From NCBI RefSeq assembly GCF_005280295.1, contig NZ_CP040020.1, positions 2,852,001 through 2,916,000 on the forward strand: 64,000 bases of DNA, read 5' to 3'. The translations under genes were made by a program, and so were the position numbers. This DNA comes from Brevibacterium sp. CS2. Lineage in GTDB: Bacteria > Actinomycetota > Actinomycetes > Actinomycetales > Brevibacteriaceae. Position 1 is the stretch's first letter. Every line of letters starts with the position of its first letter. Positions 54,374-64,000 of the stretch are shown one piece after another. The notes beneath the pieces are model-generated. The model ran no database searches. It was not told the origin of the DNA and saw only the letters and a program-made list of their open reading frames with translations.

Positions 54374-56413
54374 ATGCCCCGCGCTCTCGTCTCCGGACTG
54401 CTCACCACCGCTCTCGTCGGCATCACCGCCCTCGCCCCGGCCGTGACGGCCCATGCCGCAACCGCTCGGGCCGCCGGCGCGATCGAGCACTCGGCGGCGG
54501 ATCCCGCACTCACCCTCGATCCGGTCGGCGTGCACCGCACCGGACTGTTCGAGGAGAGCGCCGCGGAGATCGTCGTCCACTACGCCGCCCAGCAGCAGAC
54601 TCTCGTCGTCAACGCCGCGGCCGGCACCGTGAACGTCCTCGATTCGAGCGACCCGGCCGATCCCCAGCAGCTGTTCGAGCTCGATTCGGCCGGCATCGCC
54701 GCCGCCGACGGTTCGACGGTGCCGGCCGGCGGCGTGGCGAACTCGGTTGCGGTCCGCGAGGACGGCCTCGCGGCGATCGCCGTCGAGCACCCGACGAAGA
54801 CCGAGGCCGGGTGGATCTCCTTCTTCGACCTCTCCGGTGCGAAGCCGGCGGCGCTCGGCGCGGTGCGCACCGGCGCCCTGCCCGATTCGATCACCTTCTC
54901 CCCCGCCGGGGACTTCGCCGTGGTGGCGAACGAGGGCGAGCCGGCGGAGGATTACTCCGTCGACCCGGAGGGCTCGGTCGGCGTCATCGCCCTGCCGGAT
55001 TCCGTCGCGGCCCCGGAGCAGGACGATGTGCGGCTCGCCGGGTTCCGCGCGTTCGAGGGCGATGCCCTGCCCGAGGGCGTGCGGATCTTCGGCGGTCGCG
55101 AGGACGCCGGCACCGGCACCCCGGAGTTCCCGGTGGCGGAGAACCTCGAGCCCGAGTACGCGACGGTGATCGGTGAGCGCGCCTACGTCTCCCTGCAGGA
55201 GGCGAACGCACTCGCGGTCGTCGACCTCGCCTCGGCCTCGGTCGAGCGTCTCCTCCCGCTCGGCACCCAGGACCTCTCCGCGGTCGACACCGATGTCTCC
55301 GATCGGGACGGCGGGATCGGGTTCGACACCTGGCCGGTGCAGACATTCATGATGCCCGACACGCTCAAGTCGGTGTCGATCGGCGGCAGCGACTACCTGC
55401 TCACCGCGAACGAGGGCGATTCCCGCGACTGGGACGGCTACTCCGAGGAGATCCGGGTCAAGGATTTCGGCACGGACGGCGTCGCCCCGCTGTGCGAGTC
55501 CGTCGCGGCGGAGGCCGGGATGAGCATCGAGGAGCTCCAGCGGGACGAGGACCTCGGACGGCTCAAGGCGACCGCGGCGAACGGGCTCAGCGCCGACGGC
55601 TCGTGCTACGAGCAGATCCACGGCTTCGGCGGCCGCTCGTTCTCGATCCTCGACACCGACGGTGCCGTGGTGTTCGACTCCCGGGACGAGTTCGAGAAGA
55701 TCACCGCGGAGGCCGTTCCGGACTTCTTCAACTCCGACAACACCGAATCGAGCTTCGACGACCGCTCCGACGACAAGGGCCCCGAGCCCGAGGCGATCGA
55801 GGTCGGGTCCATCGGTGAGAAGACCTTCGCCTTCATCGGTCTCGAGCGGGTGGGCGGGGTCATGGTCTACGACATCACCCGGCCCGACGATGCGGAGTTC
55901 GTCACCTACTTCAACAACCGGAACTTCGGGGTTGAGGACCTCGGTGCCGACCTCGACGCGGCCGGCGATTCCGGGCCGGAGAGCATCGTCTTCGTCCCGG
56001 CCGCCCAGATGGAGACCCCCGCCGAGGGCGTGGCCGGCATGCTCGTCATCGGCAACGAGGTGACGGGCACGACGACCTTCTACCACGTGAAGAGCGACCT
56101 CGCCGAGGATCGGCCCGGCGACGACCCGAGCGCCCCCGGGACCGAGCAGCCGAGCACCGGACCTACTCCGACGGACGACCCGGCTCCGACCGGTTCCCCG
56201 ACGGACGGCGCGGAGCCGACTGCGACGCCGACGAGCACGCAGGCCCCGGCTCCGGGTCCCGACGGCGGTTCCGATGACGACTCCGACGATCGGGCAGGCG
56301 GCGGACCGCTGCCGCGCACCGGCACGGACGCGGCGATCCTCGCCGGGATCGGCGCTCTCCTCGCAGCCATCGGCGCCGCAGCCGTCTGGCTCACCCGCCG
56401 CGCCCGTTCCTGA
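54374..56413 (+). CDS. LPXTG-anchored choice-of-anchor I domain surface protein
   Basis: A 679-residue secreted protein. The signal peptide (MPRALVSGLLTTALVGITAL, ending AHA-AT) is followed by a beta-propeller-like choice-of-anchor I region (VANSVAVREDGLAAIAVEHP, ITFSPAGDFAVVANEGEPAED, YLLTANEGDSRDWDGYSEEI, FGGRSFSILDTDG, GPEPEAIEVGSIGEKTFAFI, GLERVGGVMVYDITRP). Then come a Pro/Thr/Asp-rich wall spacer (about 580-640) and LPRTG with a membrane helix and basic tail. Related proteins resemble alkaline phosphatases or phytases, but the activity is unknown. A sortase should link it to peptidoglycan; none is in this window. GAAAGG lies 5 bases before the ATG. Confidence 0.9.
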   Translation: MPRALVSGLLTTALVGITALAPAVTAHAATARAAGAIEHSAADPALTLDPVGVHRTGLFEESAAEIVVHYAAQQQTLVVNAAAGTVNVLDSSDPADPQQLFELDSAGIAAADGSTVPAGGVANSVAVREDGLAAIAVEHPTKTEAGWISFFDLSGAKPAALGAVRTGALPDSITFSPAGDFAVVANEGEPAEDYSVDPEGSVGVIALPDSVAAPEQDDVRLAGFRAFEGDALPEGVRIFGGREDAGTGTPEFPVAENLEPEYATVIGERAYVSLQEANALAVVDLASASVERLLPLGTQDLSAVDTDVSDRDGGIGFDTWPVQTFMMPDTLKSVSIGGSDYLLTANEGDSRDWDGYSEEIRVKDFGTDGVAPLCESVAAEAGMSIEELQRDEDLGRLKATAANGLSADGSCYEQIHGFGGRSFSILDTDGAVVFDSRDEFEKITAEAVPDFFNSDNTESSFDDRSDDKGPEPEAIEVGSIGEKTFAFIGLERVGGVMVYDITRPDDAEFVTYFNNRNFGVEDLGADLDAAGDSGPESIVFVPAAQMETPAEGVAGMLVIGNEVTGTTTFYHVKSDLAEDRPGDDPSAPGTEQPSTGPTPTDDPAPTGSPTDGAEPTATPTSTQAPAPGPDGGSDDDSDDRAGGGPLPRTGTDAAILAGIGALLAAIGAAAVWLTRRARS

Positions 56414-56424
56414 CCCAGACCTCG

Positions 56425-56446
56425 ATTTCCGAAGGTTCCTGAGAGC
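56425..56446 (+). repeat. Dispersed repeat, second family (copy of 27187-27208)
   Basis: 19 of 22 bases match 27187-27208, including the unbroken AGGTTCCTGAGAGC. Both lie just after a plus-strand stop codon and between convergent genes, so the family may mark transcript ends. Confidence 0.5.
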
Positions 56447-56482
56447 GGGGCACGGGGCGAGGAGCGCACCGCCTCCAGCGAA

Positions 56483-56540
56483 CTGCGCGGTATCCGAAAC
56501 CGAGCGCGCAATTGTGCGCTCGGTTCGGGATACCGCGCAG
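56483..56540. terminator. 58-bp near-perfect palindrome between convergent genes
   Basis: The two 29-base halves pair at all but three positions around a central CAATTG (outer CTGCGCGGTATCC, inner ACCGAGCGC). Centred between the surface-protein gene and the TetR gene, it should terminate both. The length and symmetry exceed ordinary terminators, so a transposon-like or protein-binding origin is not excluded. Confidence 0.7.
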
Positions 56541-56558
56541 TCGGGTGTGGTCCTGCAG

Positions 56559-57152
56559 TCAGCCGGCGTCGAAGGCGTGGGCGAGGGCTTGCCAGGCGGC
56601 GTCGAGGTCGCTGCCGGGCGGGAACCGGCCGTCGACCTCGAGGATCGCGAGCCCGTGGGCCGCCGCCCACAGCGCCTGCGCCCGCACCGGGTCCCCCGTG
56701 GCCTCGAAGAATGGTGTGCCCGCCCACTCCTCGAGCCCGGGCGGGAGTGCTGAGCGGTCGAGCGGACCGGTGGTGGCGAGTCGGTAGAGCTCGGCGGAGC
56801 CGCTCGCACTGCTCCGGTACTCGGTGAGCAGGGCACCGACCGCCGACTCCTCGCCTTCCACGGCGGCGCTGCGCACCGCCTCCCAGCAGCGCGTGCCGAT
56901 CTCGATGAAGGCGTCGGTGAGGAGGAGGGTGCGCAGCTCCTCCTTGCCGGAGAGATGCTTGTAGAGCGAGGGCGCGCGGATCCCGAGGTCGTCGGCGAGG
57001 ATGCGCGTCGACAGCGCCTCCCACCCGGCGTCCTCGACGAGGACCCGGGCGCGGGCGACGATCGCATCGACGCGCGCGGTCCGCTCCGGAATGACCGGCG
57101 GATCGGAGGACGGGGCCGGAGCGTCCGACGTGGTGGCCTCCTCTGGATCCAT
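56559..57152 (-). CDS. TetR/AcrR family regulator (with TetR_C-like domain)
   Basis: A 197-residue regulator. After a 20-residue acidic N-terminus comes the helix-turn-helix (RVDAIVARARVLVEDAGWEA then ILADDLGIRAPSLYKHLSGK), followed by a helical ligand domain (LLTDAFIEIGTRCWEAV, ALWAAAHGLAILEVDGRFP). It follows the SRPBCC gene by 2 bases, so the two form an operon, probably autoregulated through the twin palindromes upstream. No strong Shine-Dalgarno sequence precedes the ATG. The inducer is unknown. Confidence 0.88.
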   Translation of the reverse strand: MDPEEATTSDAPAPSSDPPVIPERTARVDAIVARARVLVEDAGWEALSTRILADDLGIRAPSLYKHLSGKEELRTLLLTDAFIEIGTRCWEAVRSAAVEGEESAVGALLTEYRSSASGSAELYRLATTGPLDRSALPPGLEEWAGTPFFEATGDPVRAQALWAAAHGLAILEVDGRFPPGSDLDAAWQALAHAFDAG

Positions 57153-57154
57153 GG

Positions 57155-57682
57155 TCACGGCCGGGACTGCTGCAGCTGCGCGGCACGTTCGCCGATCGCG
57201 GTGTTGACCGCGACGAACTCCGGCTCCATCGCCCTGAGCATGCCGGTGGTCCACGGCACGAGGGCGCCGACGAAGGTCTCCTCCTGCGTCAGACGGGTGC
57301 CGCCGTCGGGGAGCGGTGAGAGGACGAAGGAGTGGGTGCCGTCGGCGAGCCCGGGGACCGCCGTGCTGCCGCGCCACGTGAGCTCGCGGCCGGGATCGGC
57401 GACGAGGACGCGCGGCGTGAAGCGCATGGTGCCGTCACCGAACACCACGGTGTTGTCGAGGCGCTCCCCCTCCGCGACGGTGCCGCTGCTCTCGATGATC
57501 GAAGGGTTCCACTCGTGGTAGGCAGAGGTGTCGGCGAGCACGGCCCACACCTCTGCCGGAGATGCCGCGAGGTCCGTGGTCGCGGTGACGCGTACGGGGC
57601 GCAGGGCCCCGTGAACGAACGACCCGGCGACGATGCAGACGATGGTGGCGACGATGACGGTAATGATCTGTCCGGGATTCAT
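57155..57682 (-). CDS. SRPBCC family membrane-anchored protein
   Basis: A 175-residue protein: an N-terminal membrane helix (IITVIVATIVCIVAGSFVHG) followed by a START/polyketide-cyclase domain (TDLAASPAEVWAVLADTSAY, HEWNPSI, FTPRVLVADPGRELTWRG, THSFVLSPLPDGGTRLTQEE). Such domains bind hydrophobic ligands. The start at 57682 has an AGGGGG segment upstream; the in-frame earlier start would lie in the operator region. It is the first gene of the unit with the TetR regulator. Confidence 0.82.
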   Translation of the reverse strand: MNPGQIITVIVATIVCIVAGSFVHGALRPVRVTATTDLAASPAEVWAVLADTSAYHEWNPSIIESSGTVAEGERLDNTVVFGDGTMRFTPRVLVADPGRELTWRGSTAVPGLADGTHSFVLSPLPDGGTRLTQEETFVGALVPWTTGMLRAMEPEFVAVNTAIGERAAQLQQSRP

Positions 57683-57710
57683 GATGCCCCCTGGGCTGGA
57701 TGCGAATGCA

Positions 57711-57752
57711 GCTAACACTGTTACCTTAGCGTGCGGCTAACACTGTTAGCAA
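57711..57752 (-). promoter_or_regulatory. Promoter with two TAACACTGTTA operators for the SRPBCC-TetR unit
   Basis: GCTAACACTGTTA occurs at 57711-57723 and again, with full dyad GCTAACACTGTTAGC, at 57736-57750, 25 bases apart. On the minus strand TTGCTA (57747-57752) and TAAGGT (57723-57728) are 18 bases apart, so one operator covers the -35 and spacer and the other starts at the -10. This arrangement suits cooperative repression by the TetR-family protein encoded downstream. Confidence 0.7.
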
Positions 57753-57793
57753 TACCTGTGAGCACTCGATTCCAGCAGGTTTCCGACACTGGA

Positions 57794-57809
57794 TCCGCCG
57801 TTCTCCGCA
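57794..57809. repeat. Fragment of the second dispersed repeat family
   Basis: TCCGCCGTTCTCCGCA is identical to 27212-27227. The 33 bases 57777-57809 align without gaps to 27195-27227 with about 25 matches. Lies in the gap between the twin operators and the nitronate monooxygenase stop. Confidence 0.4.
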
Positions 57810-57877
57810 CGGTCGCGGCCCGCCCGAGCGGAGCATTGCCTCCCCGATCGGATGGGAAGAGGGGGCGGCGCGCGGGT

Positions 57878-58888
57878 TCAGGGAGCGAGGTCGGCGAGGA
57901 TCTCCGCGGCCGAGGCGCGCCTGCAGTGCGCGTATCCCGTCCCCGCCCAGGCGTTGATGCCGTCGGGGTCGGTTGCCGCCGCCCGAAGTGGGCTGGTGAG
58001 GAAGTGGACCTCGGGGTAACCGATAACGGAGTGCCGGGTCATCCGCTCGATGAAGGCGTTGCGCAGTCCGCGGGCCGGGCGGCCGGAGAACACCCGGGTG
58101 ACGACGGTCTCGGTGGAGCGCCCAGCTTCGAGCGCCTGCCGGTGGAGCGGTCTGGTGCCGGCCTCCGCGGCGAGGAGGAACGCGGTGCCCGCCTGCGCCG
58201 CATGCGCGCCGGCCTCGAGCACGCGAGCCACGTCAGCGCGCGTCGCGAGTCCTCCGGCGGCGATGAGCGGCACGGACGTGAGACCGCGCACGGCATCGAA
58301 GAGTGCCTCGAGTGGCAGCTCGGAGGGTTCGGCCCGCTGGTCGTGCTGGGCGCGGTGCCCACCGGCCAGCGGTCCCTGGAGCACGAGAGCGTCGGGGTCG
58401 AGCGCGAGGGCCGCCTGAGCCTCGGCGACGGTCGTCGCGTTGAGCACGACCGCACTCCCGGCCTCCTGCAGCGCGTGGACGTGCTCCGCGGTGGGGAGTC
58501 CGAAGGTGAAGGACACGACGGGGACGGGGTCGGCGAGGAGCTCCTCGAGCTTCGCGCCGTACTCGTCGTCGCCGGCGGGTCGGACCTCGGGGGCCGGGAC
58601 TCCGAGCTCTGCGGCGAAAGGGCGGAGCGCGCGGGCGTAGGCGTCGAGGTCGCCCGGGGCAGACGGGTGCACCTCCGGCACGAAGACGTTCATCGCGAAG
58701 GGGCGGTCAGTGAGACGGCGGACCGCGGCGATCTCGTCGACCATGTCCGCTGCGGTGCGGTAGCCGGCGGCGAGCGAACCGAGTCCGCCGGCGCGGCTCA
58801 CCGCGGCGACGAGCGCCGGGGTCGAGGGTCCGCCGGCCATCGGCGCCTGGATGATCGGGTGGGTGAGGTCGGTGAGGCGGAATGTCAT
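57878..58888 (-). CDS. Nitronate monooxygenase (2-nitropropane dioxygenase family)
   Basis: A 336-residue FMN-dependent TIM barrel that oxidises alkyl nitronates such as propionate 3-nitronate. Seen are THPIIQAPMAGGPSTPALVA near the N-terminus, MNVFVP, VSFTFGLPTAEHVHAL, LVLQGPLAGGHRAQHDQRA (active-site His), PLIAAGGLATRADVARVLEA and GAHAAQAGTAFLLAAEAG. The ATG overlaps the sirtuin stop (ATGA), and AAGGA lies upstream. Coupling to a sirtuin has no obvious meaning. Confidence 0.92.
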   Translation of the reverse strand: MTFRLTDLTHPIIQAPMAGGPSTPALVAAVSRAGGLGSLAAGYRTAADMVDEIAAVRRLTDRPFAMNVFVPEVHPSAPGDLDAYARALRPFAAELGVPAPEVRPAGDDEYGAKLEELLADPVPVVSFTFGLPTAEHVHALQEAGSAVVLNATTVAEAQAALALDPDALVLQGPLAGGHRAQHDQRAEPSELPLEALFDAVRGLTSVPLIAAGGLATRADVARVLEAGAHAAQAGTAFLLAAEAGTRPLHRQALEAGRSTETVVTRVFSGRPARGLRNAFIERMTRHSVIGYPEVHFLTSPLRAAATDPDGINAWAGTGYAHCRRASAAEILADLAP

Positions 58889-59613
58889 GAGCGGAGTCCT
58901 TCGAGGTAGGCGGGGAGTGCGTCCTGGATGTCGCCGCGGATGACTTCGTCGGCGGCGGAGTCGAACGGGGTCGGCTCCGCGTTGACGATGACTCCGGCGG
59001 CGCCGAACTCGAGTGCGAGCGGGAACAGGGAAGCGACCGGTTGCACGAACAGGCTGGTGCCGACGGCGATCATGATGTCGCAGGATTCCGCGGCGGAGGT
59101 GGCGGCGTCGATGACGTCTGCGTCGAGCATCTCCTCGAACAGGATCGTCGTGGCGCGGATGATGCCGCCGCACATCGGGCACGGCGGATCCTCCTCCCCC
59201 GCACGGACCCGATCGATCATCTCTGCCATCGGACCGGCCGCCCGGCAGTACTCACAGCGCCACCGGCGCACGTTGCCGTGGACCTCGTGGACGAGTTCGG
59301 GGCTCGAGCCGGCGGCCTGATGGAGGCCGTCGATGTTCTGCGTGATGATGCCGGAGATCTGCCCGGAACCCTCGAGCTCGGCGATCGCACGGTGTGCCGG
59401 GGTGGGTTCGACGTCCCAGACGGCCGAGGCGGCACGCAGCTGCCAGGCGCGCTTCCGGATCTCCGGGTCGCGCAGGTACCAGGAGAGAGTGGAGGTCTTC
59501 TCGGCCTCGGAGTCCCTGGTCCACACCCCCTGGGGCCCGCGGAAGTCGGGAATGCCGGCTCCGGTGCTGATCCCGGCGCCGGTGAGGAACGTGATCAACG
59601 GTTGAGTGCTCAT
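58885..59613 (-). CDS. NAD-dependent protein deacylase, sirtuin (CobB-like)
   Basis: A 242-residue sirtuin: FLTGAGISTGAGIPDFRGPQ, TQNIDGLHQAAG, catalytic His in HEVHGNVRRW, zinc Cys pairs CEYC and CPMC, GTSLFVQPVASLFP and VIVNAEPTPFD. It lacks an obvious Tyr/Arg succinyl pocket pattern that I could confirm, so the acyl preference is open. It uses NAD to remove acyl groups from lysine. It should not be confused with the defence-type SIR2 protein at 2188-3540, which lacks the zinc motif. The start at 59613 is chosen since the frame beyond runs into terminator hairpins. Confidence 0.93.
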   Translation of the reverse strand: MSTQPLITFLTGAGISTGAGIPDFRGPQGVWTRDSEAEKTSTLSWYLRDPEIRKRAWQLRAASAVWDVEPTPAHRAIAELEGSGQISGIITQNIDGLHQAAGSSPELVHEVHGNVRRWRCEYCRAAGPMAEMIDRVRAGEEDPPCPMCGGIIRATTILFEEMLDADVIDAATSAAESCDIMIAVGTSLFVQPVASLFPLALEFGAAGVIVNAEPTPFDSAADEVIRGDIQDALPAYLEGLRS

Positions 59614-59701
59614 GTCTCCATTGTCGCCCGAGTCCAGGGTCGCTGCCCAGGCGTGCAGCGCAGGATGCGGGCGAAGCCCGAGGGCCCCATTGAATGAGAG
59701 A

Positions 59702-59727
59702 AGGCACACCCGGGCGTGGGTGTGCCT
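59702..59727 (-). terminator. Second terminator downstream of the rRNA operon
   Basis: 10-bp stem AGGCACACCC / GGGTGTGCCT with a 6-base loop. On the minus strand it is followed by TTCTCTCATT. It repeats the sequence theme of the hairpin at 59793-59816, giving a tandem pair. A further CCCCGAGCTCGGGG palindrome (59738-59751) lies between them. Confidence 0.7.
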
Positions 59728-59792
59728 GAGGCAAGGCCCCCGAGCTCGGGGTCTCTTATCGGTGGGCGGTGCTTCGTGGGTGAATGACGAAA

Positions 59793-59816
59793 GGCACACC
59801 CCGTTCGGGGTGTGCC
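59793..59816 (-). terminator. First terminator downstream of 5S rRNA
   Basis: A perfect 10-bp stem GGCACACCCC / GGGGTGTGCC with a 4-base loop lies 16 bases past the 5S gene on the minus strand, followed by TTTCGTC. It is a good intrinsic terminator for the rRNA operon. Confidence 0.8.
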
Positions 59817-59831
59817 ATTCGTTGAAGAATA

Positions 59832-59948
59832 TTGCGGCGGTGACTTACTCTCCCACACCCTGTCGAGTGCAGTACCATCAGCGCTGGCAGGCTTAGCTTC
59901 CGGGTTCGGAATGGGACCGGGCGTTTCCCTGCCGCTATGACCACCGCA
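59832..59948 (-). rRNA. rrf: 5S ribosomal RNA
   Basis: About 117 bases. The minus strand begins TTGCGGTGGTCATAGCGGCA and contains the conserved CCCATTCCGAACCCGGAAGC and GGGTGTGGGAGAGTA segments; the 5' and 3' ends pair. Ends are estimated to within a few bases. Confidence 0.95.
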
Positions 59949-60149
59949 AAACCATGGGACGAACACGCTCGCACGTGTCCGGTTTCTGCGGAACCACCCA
60001 GGACCGCTGCCGGCCGGGATGGTCATTGTTCTAGTGGACGCGAAGCATACTCACCAACCCGACGGTTGGAGTGTGCTCTCATAAAAGGATTCAAACACGG
60101 TGTTGTGTGTGCTTGTGTTACCCGACCCGAACACACCCGGAAAAGGGTG

Positions 60150-64000
<3,851 letters not shown>

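Overview
The window is high-GC actinobacterial chromosome, most likely from a Micrococcales-type organism (Brevibacterium-like by inference). The evidence is GC-rich codon use, many GTG starts, 4-base ATGA/GTGA gene overlaps, TANNNT-type promoters next to leaderless starts, and the gene block tlyA-nadK-recN-steA-mctB ... pyrG-nudix-xerD-parA-scpA-scpB-rluB-cmk-der, which matches the order around Rv1691-Rv1713 in Mycobacterium tuberculosis.

Layout. 1-2106: the 3' end of a Pls/PosA-type peptide synthetase and an M1 peptidase. 2136-4022: an AT-richer insert with one SIR2-domain gene of the kind found in anti-phage defence, bounded by a 56-57 bp direct repeat. 4031-11370: assorted metabolic and stress genes (SnoaL-like protein, PatB/MalY aminotransferase, a MerR regulator facing an alpha/beta hydrolase across a MerR-type promoter, an AraC remnant, SRPBCC, GNAT, MATE pump, membrane protein, NAD(P)-binding protein). 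11476-27179: an acyl-CoA catabolic cluster. On the minus strand lie SDR, acyl-CoA dehydrogenase, FabG-like SDR, a paired acyl-CoA dehydrogenase, thiolase, two CoA ligases and a single-chain biotin-dependent carboxylase. A divergent TetR regulator coupled to a third CoA ligase faces them, and a perfect palindrome fills the promoter spacer.

27299-54173 is the minus-strand housekeeping block: translation (Sua5-like, RluB, TlyA, Der), chromosome maintenance (XerD, ParA, ScpA, ScpB, RecN), nucleotide, cofactor and amino-acid synthesis (PyrG, Cmk, NAD kinase, TyrA), and the cell envelope (SteA, MctB-like protein, MraY-like transferase, MurJ, two glycosyltransferases). Most neighbours overlap by 4 bases, so they are probably translationally coupled. 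54374-59613: an LPXTG-anchored surface protein, a TetR/SRPBCC pair behind twin operators, a nitronate monooxygenase and a true sirtuin. 59832-64000: an rRNA operon on the minus strand (5S, 23S, partial 16S) with no tRNA in the spacer.

The most unusual items are: the repeat-bounded SIR2 insert; a 23-bp tandem repeat inside a small gene upstream of tlyA whose copy number sets the reading frame; a frameshift that fuses a glycosyltransferase gene in frame to pyrG; a probable CTG start for scpA; a TetR palindrome that fills a promoter spacer exactly; and two families of short repeats between genes.
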